Shown here in pieces: positions 17,555 through 26,596 of a stretch of DNA of 64,000 nt. The DNA comes from Thermoplasmata archaeon (lineage in GTDB: Archaea; Thermoplasmatota; Thermoplasmata; Lutacidiplasmatales; UBA184). A program made the position numbers and the translations under genes. Each line of letters opens with the position of its first letter. The first letter of the stretch is position 1. The stretch covers positions 1 to 64,000 of the forward strand of contig DAHUXZ010000009.1 of the NCBI GenBank assembly GCA_027315455.1, read 5' to 3'. Under the pieces are notes generated by a model that had not been told where the DNA came from, searched no databases, and saw only the letters and a program-made list of their open reading frames with translations.

Positions 17555-19666
17555 ATGGTCGCCGCCGGCCGCACCCTTCCCGCGGGCCCCGAGCTCGTGG
17601 GGCGATGGGTCCAGGTCCTCGAGGAGGAGGTGCTGCGCCCCCGCATCCTGGAGATCGCGGACCGCTACCCGGAGGAGCGCTCCCTCGAGGTCGCGTTCGG
17701 ACGCATCGAGGGGGTCGACACGGCGCTCGCCGACCTGCTCCTCGAGCGACCGGAGGAGGTCCTCGGGGCCGGCTCGCGGGCGATGCGCGAGCTCGTCCCC
17801 GTCGCCGGGCCCGAGGCCGAGGGCCTGCGGATGCGGATCACGGGCCTCCCGACGACCGTGCGGCGGCTGATCCGCTCGATCCGGGAGACCGACCTCAACC
17901 GATTCCTGGCCGTCGACGGGATCGTGCGCAAGGCGACGGAGGTCCGCCCGCAGATCCGGGACGCGGTGTTCAACTGCCTCGCCTGCCGCCAGGACATCCA
18001 CGAGATCCAGGACGACGGGGCGCTGATGCTGCGCGAGCCGAACGAGTGCCCGCACTGCGGCAAGCCCGTGGGCCGCACCCGCTTCCGCCTTCTTCCCGAG
18101 AAGTCCACCTACATCGACTCGCAGCGCATCGAGGTCCAGGAGAACCCGGAGAACCTCAAGGGGGGCGCCCACCCGCAGGGGCTCACCGTCCTCCTGACCG
18201 AGGACCTCACGGGCCGGGTGATCCCCGGCAACCGCGTCGTCGTCAACGGCGTCCTCAAGAGCCAGCAGCGGGCGTCGGCGTCGCGGACCGGGCTCCTCCG
18301 CTCGACGACGTTCGACCTCATGCTCCTCGGCAACTCGCTCGAGTACAAGCAGCAGGAGTACGAGGAGATCGCGATCTCCGAGGAGGAGGAGCAGCTCATC
18401 CTGCGCTTCCGCGGCGACCCGACGGTCGTCGACACGATCGTGCTGTCGCTCGCCCCGACGATCAAGGGGATGGAGGACGAAAAGGAGGCGATCGCCCTCC
18501 AGCTCTTCGGGGGGGTCGAGAAGCGGCACTCCGACGGCGTCCGCATCCGCGGCGACATCCACGTCCTCCTCATCGGGGACCCGGGGACGGCGAAGAGCCA
18601 GCTCCTCCGCTACATCGCCGACGTGGCCCCGCGCGGGATCTACACGAGCGGCAAGGGGGCGACCGCCGCCGGGCTGACGGCCGCCGCGGTCAAGGACGAC
18701 TTCGCCGGCGGCCGGTGGGTCCTCGAGGCGGGGATGCTCGTCCTCGCCGACGGGGGGATCGCCGTGGTCGACGAGCTCGACAAGATGACCCCCGAGGACC
18801 GCTCGGCGATGCACGAGGCTCTCGAGCAGCAGACGGTCTCCGTCGCGAAGGCCGGCATCACGGCGACGCTCAACGCCCGTTGCCCCGTCCTCGCCGCGGC
18901 GAACCCGAAGTGGGGCCGATTCAACACCGAGAAGTTCATCAGCGAGCAGATCGACCTTCCCCCGACCCTCCTCTCGCGCTTCGACGTGATCTTCTCGATC
19001 CAGGACCGGCCCGACCACGAGCGCGACCGGATCCTCGCGAACCGCATCCTCCTCTCGCACCAGGAGGGCGAGCACCGCGAGGTGATGCGTGGCGCCGGCG
19101 AGACCCCCGGCGCCGGCGACGCGCCGTTCTCCCCGGAGTTCCTGCGCAAGTTCATCGCGTACGCCCGGCGCACCGTCCGCCCGGTCCTGTCGAACGAGGC
19201 GCTCCAGGCCCTCGAGGACTTCTACGTCAAGGTCCGGGGCAAGGGGGAGGAGCCGAACTCCCCGGTCCCGATCACCGCCCGCCAGCTCGAGGCGCTCGTG
19301 CGCCTGAGCGAGGCCGCGGCCAGGGCGCGGCTCTCGCCGGTGGTGAGCCTCGCCGACGCCGAGCGGGCGACCCGGCTGTTCCAGAAGTTCCTCGACCGCA
19401 TCACCCCGCCGAACGAGAAGCTCGACATCGACGTCGTCACGACCGGCGTCTCGCGCAGCCAGCGCGAGCGCATCGACATCGTCCAGGGGGTGATGCGCCG
19501 CCTCCAGGAGGAGGGCGGCGGATCCTTCACCCTGGCGGAGGTCAGGGACGCCGCCGAGCGCGAGGGGGTCCCCGGCGGCCGGACCGAGGCGCTCTTCCAG
19601 ATGCTCCGCAACCAGGGCGAGCTCATCGAGGTCCGCCCCGACCGCTGGCAGCTCGTGCGCTTCTGA
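17555..19666 (+). CDS. mcm: replicative helicase MCM
   Basis: Archaeal MCM hexamer unwinds DNA at replication forks. The 703-residue protein contains the N-terminal domain with a zinc knuckle (CLACRQ near 145, CPHCGK near 170) and an OB fold, then the AAA+ core with Walker A GDPGTAKSQ near 343, Walker B GGIAVVDELDKM near 402, the MCM-specific arginine finger LLSRFDVIF near 472, and a C-terminal winged helix (630-703). No intein interrupts it. Start ATG at 17555, 12 bp after aspS, in the same pyrG-aspS-mcm run. Confidence 0.97.
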   Translation: MVAAGRTLPAGPELVGRWVQVLEEEVLRPRILEIADRYPEERSLEVAFGRIEGVDTALADLLLERPEEVLGAGSRAMRELVPVAGPEAEGLRMRITGLPTTVRRLIRSIRETDLNRFLAVDGIVRKATEVRPQIRDAVFNCLACRQDIHEIQDDGALMLREPNECPHCGKPVGRTRFRLLPEKSTYIDSQRIEVQENPENLKGGAHPQGLTVLLTEDLTGRVIPGNRVVVNGVLKSQQRASASRTGLLRSTTFDLMLLGNSLEYKQQEYEEIAISEEEEQLILRFRGDPTVVDTIVLSLAPTIKGMEDEKEAIALQLFGGVEKRHSDGVRIRGDIHVLLIGDPGTAKSQLLRYIADVAPRGIYTSGKGATAAGLTAAAVKDDFAGGRWVLEAGMLVLADGGIAVVDELDKMTPEDRSAMHEALEQQTVSVAKAGITATLNARCPVLAAANPKWGRFNTEKFISEQIDLPPTLLSRFDVIFSIQDRPDHERDRILANRILLSHQEGEHREVMRGAGETPGAGDAPFSPEFLRKFIAYARRTVRPVLSNEALQALEDFYVKVRGKGEEPNSPVPITARQLEALVRLSEAAARARLSPVVSLADAERATRLFQKFLDRITPPNEKLDIDVVTTGVSRSQRERIDIVQGVMRRLQEEGGGSFTLAEVRDAAEREGVPGGRTEALFQMLRNQGELIEVRPDRWQLVRF

Positions 19667-19721
19667 GCCGCCGAGAAGGGTGATAACCCCCTCCCCCTTC
19701 CTTCGGGCAGGAGCGGGGCCC

Positions 19722-20036
19722 GTGGCCGAGGACGGGATCGTCATGCGCATCCACCGGGTCCGCGCCGAGGTCGTCGTCGCCGCCTGCGATTGCGAGCTCG
19801 TCGGGCAGGACCTCCCCGTCGGGGCCGCCGGGCGGACGGTCCGCATCTCGGCCGACTTCTACGGCGAACGGGTCGTCTCCCGCGAGGAGCTCCTCTGGGC
19901 GCTGCGGCGGGCGACGGTCGTGAACCTCTTGGGCCGCCGGGTCATCGAGGTCGCGCGGAGTGAAGGGCTCGTCGCCGACGGGGGGCTCGGGAGCCTCGGC
20001 GGGCACCCCCACGCCGAGGTCTTCGCGATGCTATAG
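19722..20036 (+). CDS. DUF424 family protein
   Basis: A protein of about 104 residues matching the archaeal DUF424 family: the conserved core runs VVVAACDCELVGQ, then FYGERVVSREELLWALRRATVVNLLGRRVIEVA. The function is unknown, but the family commonly sits beside translation or ribosome-biogenesis genes, and here it lies 11 bp before nmd3. I chose GTG 19722, which has a GGAG site 8 nt upstream; ATG 19743 is an alternative, and a frame from 19680 is open but lacks support. Confidence 0.85.
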   Translation: MAEDGIVMRIHRVRAEVVVAACDCELVGQDLPVGAAGRTVRISADFYGERVVSREELLWALRRATVVNLLGRRVIEVARSEGLVADGGLGSLGGHPHAEVFAML

Positions 20037-20047
20037 TGAGGGGCGAC

Positions 20048-20860
20048 ATGTCCGGGGAGTTCTGCGTCGTCTGCGGGCGGACGGACGTCCCCCTCGAGGA
20101 GGGGGTCTGCCCGGACTGCTTCGCCGCCCGCCACGTCCTCGTCGACGCCCCGGGGCGCCCGACGGTCGTCCTCTGCCCGACGTGCGGGGCGCGCAAGGTC
20201 GGCGAGCACTGGGAGCGGGCCGGGGCGAGCCCGACCCTCCTTGCCGCCGAGGACCTCACTCCGCTGCTGCGGATCTTCCCCGATGTGGCCGTGCGTCGGG
20301 TCCGCTGGCAGGAGGTCAGCGAGGACAAGATCCTGCGGGAGTACCACGGCGAGGCCGACGTCCGCTTCCGGGGGACGGAGCGGACCGTGGCCTTCGCTCT
20401 CCGCCTCAAGGTCCAGCACCGGACGTGCCCGGAGTGCTCGCGCCTCTCGGGGCGGTTCTTCACCGCGATCCTCCAGCTCCGCGGCCCCGAGGGCCGCCAG
20501 CGCCTGCCCCCGCGGGAGCTTCGGGCCGCGCTGGGGTCGCCGTTCGACTCGATCGTCGCCGAGACCCCGAAGGCGTGGCGGCAGGCGCTCTCGTGGAAGG
20601 AGGCGCTCCCCGAAGGGTGGGACTACTACCTCACCGACACCACCAGCGCGCGCGCGCTCGCCCGGCACCTCAAGGTGAGGCTCGGGGCGACCTTGAGCGA
20701 GTCCGCGACCCTCTGGGGCCGCAAGGATGGCCGCGACGTCTACCGGGTCACCTTCTGCCTGCGGCTGCCGGTGGGGACCCGCCGCCGCCCGGCGACGGCC
20801 GGGGGGGCGGAGGACGGGGACGGACGGCCGGCCCCTCGGCGAGTCGAACGGCATGCTTAA
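20048..20860 (+). CDS. nmd3: NMD3 family 60S/50S export or biogenesis protein
   Basis: Archaeal homologue of the large-subunit biogenesis factor NMD3. The 270-residue protein opens with the cysteine pairs FCVVCGR and VCPDCF, followed by LCPTCGARK and, near residue 138, CPECSRLSGRFFTAILQLRG, which is the NMD3 signature block. It lacks the eukaryotic nuclear-export tail, as expected. Start ATG at 20048 after a GAGGGG site; a GTG at 20036 overlapping the DUF424 stop is also in frame. Confidence 0.88.
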   Translation: MSGEFCVVCGRTDVPLEEGVCPDCFAARHVLVDAPGRPTVVLCPTCGARKVGEHWERAGASPTLLAAEDLTPLLRIFPDVAVRRVRWQEVSEDKILREYHGEADVRFRGTERTVAFALRLKVQHRTCPECSRLSGRFFTAILQLRGPEGRQRLPPRELRAALGSPFDSIVAETPKAWRQALSWKEALPEGWDYYLTDTTSARALARHLKVRLGATLSESATLWGRKDGRDVYRVTFCLRLPVGTRRRPATAGGAEDGDGRPAPRRVERHA

Positions 20861-20862
20861 GA
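20855..20862 (+). promoter_or_regulatory. TATA-like box for sepF
   Basis: GCTTAAGA lies at the very end of nmd3 and predicts a transcript starting near 20885, giving sepF a leader of about 20 nt and its own promoter. Confidence 0.4.
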
Positions 20863-20905
20863 AGCGACCCCCCCTCCAAACCGGCAGGCCCGGGGAGACC
20901 CCACG

Positions 20906-21286
20906 ATGCTGAGCAGAAAAGGGATCCTTCGACGACACCATGGCGCCGACACCCTCGAGGAGGGCACGTTCCTCGACCTCGGGACGATGCCGTTCGAGGA
21001 CGAGGCCGCGGGCCTCGCCGGCGCGAAGAGCAATGTCCGGCTGGTCGAGATCCTCCGCTTCGAGGACCTCCACCACGCGACGAAGCTCGCCTACCAGGGT
21101 GACATCGTGATCCTCGACTACACCTCGATCGCCAACGACCAGGTCGCCGTCCGGCGGATGAGCCTCGACCTGAAGAACGTCGCGAAGGACACCGGCGGCG
21201 ACGTCGCCGGGATCGCGAAGAACCTGCTCGCGCTCACGCCCGCCGGCATCCGGATCGACCGGCAGAAGATCCGGCCGTCGTTCTGA
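20906..21286 (+). CDS. sepF: cell division protein SepF (archaeal)
   Basis: Membrane anchor for FtsZ in archaea. The 126-residue protein has a short basic, amphipathic N-terminus (MLSRKGILRRHHG) that can serve as membrane-targeting sequence, a linker, and the SepF core starting VEILRFEDLHHATKLAYQGDIVILDY and ending RRMSLDLKNVAKDTGGDVAGIAKNLLALTPAGIRI. The fold is a small alpha/beta dimer. FtsZ is not in this window. The gene implies FtsZ-based division, as in most euryarchaeotes. Confidence 0.9.
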   Translation: MLSRKGILRRHHGADTLEEGTFLDLGTMPFEDEAAGLAGAKSNVRLVEILRFEDLHHATKLAYQGDIVILDYTSIANDQVAVRRMSLDLKNVAKDTGGDVAGIAKNLLALTPAGIRIDRQKIRPSF

Positions 21287-21306
21287 ACCGGTCCGGGGAA
21301 CGGGCG

Positions 21307-22830
21307 GTGAAGCTCGGCCTGGACCGGCGCGACGCCGGTGTGGTCAGCGTCGATGCCGTCGTGAGCGGCGTCTTCGAGCGGGGCGAGAAGGACGACACCC
21401 TCCCGCGGTCGCTCGCCAAGGACGGCGAGGCCGTCCCGGGCCACCTCACGGCCGCGTGGGAGCGCCGGGAGATCCGGGGCCGGCGCAAGGAGATCACCGT
21501 CCTGCATCGGCCCGCCGGCAAGGGGCGCATCGTGCTCGTGGGTCTCGGCCCGCGCAGCGACTACGGCGCCGACCTCACCCGCCGGGCGGCCGCCGAGGCG
21601 GTCCGCGCCCTGCGCGGGCGCGGGGCCCGCACCCTCGCCTTCCGCCTCGCCACGTTCGTCACCGAGGCCGTCCCGGCCGACCTCGCGGTACGGGGGCTCG
21701 CCGACGGGGCGGTGTTGGGCGGCTACGAGTTCCTGCGGTACCGTTCGTCCCACGACGCGGGCGTCGAGGAGGGGACGATCTGCCTCGGCGAGGAGCACGC
21801 CCGCGAGGAGGCCGCGCTCCGCCGCGCCCTGGACGAGGAGGACGTCCTCCTGGAGAGCGTGGTCCGCACGCGCGAGATCGTCAACACCCCGGCCGACACC
21901 GCGACCCCCGAGTGGCTCGCCGAAGAGGCGCGGCGGGTCGGCAAGGAGGTCGGGGTCAGGGTCACCGTCTACGACGAGAAGAAGCTCGCCGAGATGCACT
22001 GCGGCGGCCTGCTGGCCGTGGGGGGCGGCAGCGCGCATCCGCCGCGCCTCATCGTCCTGGAGTACGGCGGCGGGGCCCGTGGCGGCCGGACGATCGCCGT
22101 CGTCGGGAAGGGGATCACGTTCGACTCCGGCGGCATCTCGATCAAGCCGGCGGAGGCGATGGCCGACATGAAGTTCGACAAGGCCGGGGCCTGCGCGGTC
22201 CTCGGCATCGTTCGGGCGGCGGCGCTGCTCAAGGCCCCTCCGCGCGTCATCGGGGTGATGGCGTGCGCCGAGAACCTCCCGAGCGGCTCGTCGTACCGGC
22301 CCGGGGACCTCGTCCGGACCTACAACGGCCGCACGATCGAGGTCCTCAACACCGACGCCGAGGGCCGGGTCGCCCTGTCCGACGCCCTCGGGTTCGTCGT
22401 CGATCGCTTCCATCCGGACGAGGTCATCGACCTCGCGACCCTCACCGGCGCGTGCGTGACGGCGCTCGGGGACGACACGGCCGGCCTCATCGCGACCGAT
22501 GACCGGCTCGCCGCCGGGCTCCTCGCCGCGTCGGCGGCGACGGGGGAGCCGCTCTGGCGCCTGCCGCTCACCGACTACCACCGCGAGCTGGTCAAGAGCG
22601 ACATCGCCGACGTGCGCAACCACACCGAGATGAAGATCGCCGGGGCCCTCACGGCCGCCGCGTTCCTCGAGACGTTCGTCGGGCGCGTGCCGTGGGCCCA
22701 CCTCGACATCGCCGGCCCGTCCTTCACCACCCCGACGACGCGCAAGTGGCAGCCGGCGTACCAGAACATCGGGGCGACGGCGTTCGGGGTGCGGCTCGTC
22801 ACCCGCTACCTCCTCGACGGCGGGAAGTAG
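21307..22830 (+). CDS. pepA: leucyl aminopeptidase, M17 family
   Basis: Two-zinc exopeptidase that removes N-terminal residues from peptides, probably finishing products of the proteasome. The 507-residue protein has the variable N-terminal macro-like domain and the catalytic domain with VVGKGITFDSGG (Lys and Asp ligands near 267-272), KFDKAGA, and the family signature NTDAEGRVALSDAL near 347. Start GTG at 21307, 20 bp after sepF. Length and motifs are those of an active hexameric enzyme. Confidence 0.95.
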   Translation: MKLGLDRRDAGVVSVDAVVSGVFERGEKDDTLPRSLAKDGEAVPGHLTAAWERREIRGRRKEITVLHRPAGKGRIVLVGLGPRSDYGADLTRRAAAEAVRALRGRGARTLAFRLATFVTEAVPADLAVRGLADGAVLGGYEFLRYRSSHDAGVEEGTICLGEEHAREEAALRRALDEEDVLLESVVRTREIVNTPADTATPEWLAEEARRVGKEVGVRVTVYDEKKLAEMHCGGLLAVGGGSAHPPRLIVLEYGGGARGGRTIAVVGKGITFDSGGISIKPAEAMADMKFDKAGACAVLGIVRAAALLKAPPRVIGVMACAENLPSGSSYRPGDLVRTYNGRTIEVLNTDAEGRVALSDALGFVVDRFHPDEVIDLATLTGACVTALGDDTAGLIATDDRLAAGLLAASAATGEPLWRLPLTDYHRELVKSDIADVRNHTEMKIAGALTAAAFLETFVGRVPWAHLDIAGPSFTTPTTRKWQPAYQNIGATAFGVRLVTRYLLDGGK

Positions 22831-22838
22831 GCGCCGCC

Positions 22839-24299
22839 TCAGTTCTCGACGATCTTCACCGACTCGCCGCCGTGGCGCGTCGCGCGGGGGCGGACCTCGC
22901 AGAACAGCGGGGTGTGGTAGCCGCCGCCGGTGACGAGGGCGGTCCCGACGGGGAGCGACTGGATCATCTCGGTCATCCCGTTCGTGAGCCCCTCGATCGA
23001 CTGGGCGATCGCCTTGAGGTCGAGGGGGTTCGTGACCTGGAGGATCAGCTGGGTGTTGCACTGCGAGAGCACGCTCTTGTCGATGCGCGCGGCCCGCTGG
23101 GTGACGCAGCACAGCCCGAGGCCGAACTTCCGGCCCTCGCTCGCGATGTTCTTCAGGACCCGCGAGCAGGCCGCCGTCCCCTGCTGCGGGGCGAAGTTGT
23201 GCGCCTCCTCGATCACGAGGAACAAGGGCGGGACCTTCCCCTTCTTGCGGAACTCGAAGAGGTTGGAGGCGATCCGCGCGACGACGAGCTCCTGGACGTC
23301 CGGCGCGACCCCGCGCAGGTTGATGAGGGTCGCCGAGCCCTTCTCGACGAGCTCGTTGAGGCTCGTCCCCTTCGGTCCGAGGAGCTTCGTCTGCTCGACG
23401 TACTCGAGCCGCTCGTGGAGGACCTCGGCGACGGCGCCCTCGCCGCGCTCGGCGGCGCGGACGAGGTCGCGGACCGTGAACTCGGGGTTCGCGGCGCTCA
23501 CCTCCTCGAGGAGCGCCTTGAGGGGGGCGAGGTACTGCTTGATGTTCGTGAGCCCCATGAACACGAGCAGGTCCCGCGGTTCGAGGTTCCGCAGCGAGAA
23601 GGTGAGCGGCCGGGCCGTGGGATTGAGGGTCACGTCCGGGGAGAACTCGAGGACCTGCTTCGGGAACCCCTGCGTCTCGACCATGAAGCGGCCGTGGACC
23701 CCGTTCTTTTCCCCGGCCTGGCGGAGCGAGCCGTACTCCCCGTGCGGGTCGATGATGACGCACGTGACGTGGTGGCGGAGGAGCTCCTCGATGAGGACGC
23801 CGAGGAGGTAGCTCTTGCCGCCCCCCGTCTTCGCGAGGACGCTCACGTGGCGCTGGACGAGCTGGTTGATGTCGAGCTCGATCCGGAGCGAGTGGTTCCG
23901 CAGCAGGCCGACGTAGGCGCCGGTGTTTCCGTGGTGCTTGAGGCCGAGGACCTCGGCGATGAGCGGTTCCTCGGCGCGGAAGACCTTCGCCCCGGGGCGG
24001 AACGGGATCGTCGGGAGCTTGACGAGCCCCTGGTGGTCGCGGAAGCCGATGATGCGCGCGATGCCGAGGAGGTTCTCGTGGATCAGCGTCTCCGCGCCGT
24101 GCCCGAGCTCGTCGGCCCGCACGAGGTCGAGGTCGCTCTTCCGCCTAAGGTCGTCCAGTTGGCAGAGGACCGGCCCGTGGGCCTCGTCCTCGACGGCGAG
24201 GTAGTCGCCGCGCTCCACGGCCTGCGTGAGGCTCAGGTGGAACACCCCGAGGCCCACGTCGCCGTAGATGCGTCCCACGTCCTCCACGAACGCGTTCAT
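22839..24299 (-). CDS. herA: HerA-type DNA helicase/translocase
   Basis: FtsK/HerA-superfamily hexameric ATPase that in archaea works with the nuclease NurA in DNA end resection. The 486-residue protein has an N-terminal HAS barrel domain, Walker A AKTGGGKSY near 157, Walker B LFLVIEEAHNF near 358 and the arginine-finger region FGLGLCCVTQRAARI. NurA, Mre11 and Rad50, its usual neighbours, are not in this window. It converges on pepA (8-bp gap). ATG 24299 is assumed; a GTG four codons inside is possible given an AATAAA-like box close upstream. Confidence 0.92.
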   Translation of the reverse strand: MNAFVEDVGRIYGDVGLGVFHLSLTQAVERGDYLAVEDEAHGPVLCQLDDLRRKSDLDLVRADELGHGAETLIHENLLGIARIIGFRDHQGLVKLPTIPFRPGAKVFRAEEPLIAEVLGLKHHGNTGAYVGLLRNHSLRIELDINQLVQRHVSVLAKTGGGKSYLLGVLIEELLRHHVTCVIIDPHGEYGSLRQAGEKNGVHGRFMVETQGFPKQVLEFSPDVTLNPTARPLTFSLRNLEPRDLLVFMGLTNIKQYLAPLKALLEEVSAANPEFTVRDLVRAAERGEGAVAEVLHERLEYVEQTKLLGPKGTSLNELVEKGSATLINLRGVAPDVQELVVARIASNLFEFRKKGKVPPLFLVIEEAHNFAPQQGTAACSRVLKNIASEGRKFGLGLCCVTQRAARIDKSVLSQCNTQLILQVTNPLDLKAIAQSIEGLTNGMTEMIQSLPVGTALVTGGGYHTPLFCEVRPRATRHGGESVKIVEN

Positions 24300-24407
24300 C
24301 GGGGGGGCCGTTTATTAGCGTGACCCCGCATGCGAACGTCGTTGCCGCGGCCGGCGCACCGGCACGCGCCGGGGGCCGGCACCGACACGCCCCCGCGCGG
24401 AAGTCTT

Positions 24408-24414
24408 TTTATAC
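24408..24414 (+). promoter_or_regulatory. TATA box for the coiled-coil gene
   Basis: CTTTTTATAC lies about 40 nt before the ATG at 24451 and predicts a leader of about 14 nt (or about 35 nt if translation starts at TTG 24472). Confidence 0.6.
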
Positions 24415-24450
24415 GCTCCCAATGTCGAACGTTCCCTCCGCGCGCCGGGA

Positions 24451-25338
24451 ATGGGCGCGGGGAGAAGCGCTTTGACCGACGCCGCCGAGGAACTGGAACG
24501 CAAGCGCGCCGAGCTCAATGTCCGGGCCGATGAGCACCGTGCCCGGCGCGACAAGCTCAACACCGAGGCGCGCAGCCGCGCCGAGGAGCGCGGCCTGATC
24601 CTCGACGAGCTCCACGCGAAGAGCGCCGAGGCGCAGGACCATCGCCGCCACCGCGACGACCTCAACGACCAGGTCCGCGAGGCGAAGCGGCTGCGCGAGG
24701 AGTGGAACCGCAAGCTCCAGGAGACGAGCGACCGCGTCGCCGATCTCAAGCGCGCGCGCGTCCCCCGCCCCGGGGCGGTCCCGGTCTGGCGGCTGAGGAA
24801 AGAGCTGCGCGAGCTCGAGTTCCGCCACATGACCACCGCCCTCACCGGCGACCAGGAGAAGCGGCTCGTCGAGGAGATGAAGCGCCTCGAATCCGCGATC
24901 CGCGAGCAGGACGAGGCGCTCCACCAGGACCCGGAGATCGATCAGGCCCTCGCCGCGCTGAACGAGGCGCGGACCGAGGCCGAGAAGCACCACGCCGCCG
25001 TCGGAGGGCTCGCCGAGGAGGCGCAGCGCGAGCACGAGGAGATGGTCCGCCTTTTCGAGGCCGTCGACGAGCTGCGGCGCCGCGCCGACGAGGTCCAGGC
25101 CAAGCTCATCGAGGTCAAGGCGGCGGCCGACGAGGCGCACCGCGCCCACATTTCCGCGATCGAGGAGGTCCGGGACGTGGAGAAGATGCTCTACGCCGCA
25201 CGCGGCGGCCGCGCCCCCGCGGCCTGGGCCGGCGAGACCGAGCCGCCCAAGGAGGAGGACTTCCTCGCGCGCCTCAAGAAAGGCGAGAAGGTCTCGACCG
25301 AGGACCTCCTCGAGCTGCAGAAGACCGGCCGCGGATAG
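24451..25338 (+). CDS. archaeal coiled-coil protein (COG1340-like)
   Basis: A 295-residue, almost entirely alpha-helical protein with long heptad-rich stretches (residues 10-110 and 125-245) dense in Glu, Arg, Lys and Ala, a conserved VWRLRKELRELEFRHMTT block between them, and a short C-terminal tail. It matches the uncharacterised archaeal coiled-coil family often placed beside a HAD phosphatase, as here (6-bp gap to the next gene). A scaffold or SMC-like bridging role is only a guess. TTG 24472, preceded by GGGGAG, is an alternative start. Confidence 0.8.
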   Translation: MGAGRSALTDAAEELERKRAELNVRADEHRARRDKLNTEARSRAEERGLILDELHAKSAEAQDHRRHRDDLNDQVREAKRLREEWNRKLQETSDRVADLKRARVPRPGAVPVWRLRKELRELEFRHMTTALTGDQEKRLVEEMKRLESAIREQDEALHQDPEIDQALAALNEARTEAEKHHAAVGGLAEEAQREHEEMVRLFEAVDELRRRADEVQAKLIEVKAAADEAHRAHISAIEEVRDVEKMLYAARGGRAPAAWAGETEPPKEEDFLARLKKGEKVSTEDLLELQKTGRG

Positions 25339-25344
25339 GCGACC

Positions 25345-26112
25345 GTGAGCGTTGCGTCCTCCCCGCCGCGTCGCGCGGTCCTCTTCGACCTGGACGACAC
25401 GCTCGTCCCCTGGCACACCGTGGCCCACTGGCAGTGGGCGTGGCGCCCCCAGGGCCCCGTCCTTTCCGAGCGGCATACCCAGGCCGCGATCCGCCGCTCG
25501 CTCCACCACTGGGACCGTCGGCGCTGGGAGGGGCTCGTCGGCGCCGGGCCGCCGACGACGGCCGACGACCTGCGGGAGGCGCTGCGCGCCGAGCTGTTCG
25601 CCATCGCCGCGCACCCCCTGCCGACCGCCGAGACCGAGGCGGTCGTCGACCGGTTCCTGCGGCCGGCGGGCGAAGGGGAGGCGTTCGCCGATGCGGCGCC
25701 GACCCTCGCCGCCCTCGCCGAGCGCGGGGTCCGCCTCGGGGTCGTCACCGATCTGCCCTTGGCGTCGGCGCGCCGCGCGCTCGCCCGCGCCGCGCTCCCC
25801 GAGGACCTCCTGGTCCTCCACGGGGACGACGCCGAAGCCCGCCTGCCCAGCGCGGCGGCGTTCCGCCTGGCCGCGGCGCGCCTCGACGTCAAGCCGCGCG
25901 GGTGCCTCTATGTCGGGGACCTGTTCTGGAGCGACGTCCGCGCGGCGGCGCGCGCCGGGTTCGCTTCGGTCCTCCTCGACCGCACCGATGCCCTGGCGCG
26001 GGTCACCGGCACGAGGGTCCGCTCGCTCGCCGAGGTGCCCGGCCTCCTCGCCGCCCCCGCGCCGGCGTCCGCGATGCCGGGGCCCGACGCGGCCGCGGGG
26101 ACCGGACCGTGA
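25345..26112 (+). CDS. HAD-superfamily hydrolase
   Basis: A 255-residue HAD phosphatase-like enzyme: motif I LFDLDDTLVPW with the nucleophile Asp near residue 15, a helical cap, motif II VVTDLP, and motif IV YVGDLFWSDVRAAARAGF with the metal-binding Asp. A clear motif III Lys is not obvious; the loop around DAEARLPSAAAF may hold it in a variant form, so activity is uncertain. Start GTG at 25345. Co-transcribed with the coiled-coil gene; substrate unknown. Confidence 0.85.
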   Translation: MSVASSPPRRAVLFDLDDTLVPWHTVAHWQWAWRPQGPVLSERHTQAAIRRSLHHWDRRRWEGLVGAGPPTTADDLREALRAELFAIAAHPLPTAETEAVVDRFLRPAGEGEAFADAAPTLAALAERGVRLGVVTDLPLASARRALARAALPEDLLVLHGDDAEARLPSAAAFRLAAARLDVKPRGCLYVGDLFWSDVRAAARAGFASVLLDRTDALARVTGTRVRSLAEVPGLLAAPAPASAMPGPDAAAGTGP

Positions 26113-26148
26113 CGGTCCGACGCACGCCGGCCCGTTTCGAAGGAACGC

Positions 26149-26156
26149 CTATATAT
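26149..26156 (+). promoter_or_regulatory. TATA box of the V4R gene
   Basis: CTATATAT is centred about 29 nt before ATG 26182 (23 nt before GTG 26176), so the mRNA should be leaderless or nearly so. Confidence 0.65.
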
Positions 26157-26181
26157 GCCGACCGCAGGTGACTCCGTGTCG

Positions 26182-26583
26182 ATGCGCTACGTCAAGCTCA
26201 ATCAGTCGGAGCTCCACAAGATCAAGGAGCTCTACGAGGGCGTGATGAGCCATGCCTGCCACGGCCTGTTCTTCAAGGAGGGTTCCGTCGTCGGGTCCGA
26301 CATGGCGGAGGAGGCCCTCAAGGACCGGGCCCACTTCCACCAGCGTGCCGGCGAGATCCTCAAGGAGCGCGGCTGGGTCGACGAGATCTCCTTCAAGGAC
26401 GGCGAGGTCGTCGTCAAGGGGTCGATCGAGGTCGTCCCGAGCGATATCCCGACCTGCCACCGGCTTCGGGGCATCCTTCGCGAGTTCTACGAACGTTTTA
26501 AGGGCTCTCGCGTCAAATGTACCGAGGAGGCGTGCGCTTCCGTCGGACAGGCCGAGTGTCGTTTCCGTATCGAGGAGATGTAG
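26182..26583 (+). CDS. V4R (4-vinyl reductase) domain protein
   Basis: A 133-residue single V4R domain: a helical start (MRYVKLNQSELHKIKELYEG), a core strand segment VSFKDGEVVVKGSIE-like (seen as EISFKDGEVVVKGSIEVVPS), and the C-terminal cysteine region CTEEACASVGQAECRFRIEEM. V4R domains bind small ligands in regulators and porphyrin-related proteins. I chose ATG 26182 from the TATA spacing; GTG 26176 and ATG 26155 are in frame. The gene is 13 bp before a roadblock protein, a combination suggesting a small signalling module. Confidence 0.8.
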   Translation: MRYVKLNQSELHKIKELYEGVMSHACHGLFFKEGSVVGSDMAEEALKDRAHFHQRAGEILKERGWVDEISFKDGEVVVKGSIEVVPSDIPTCHRLRGILREFYERFKGSRVKCTEEACASVGQAECRFRIEEM

Positions 26584-26596
26584 GGGCTCCGGGTAG

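Noticed and set aside
18001-18900. Possible intein in MCM
   Set aside because: The protein is continuous through Walker A and B with normal family length.
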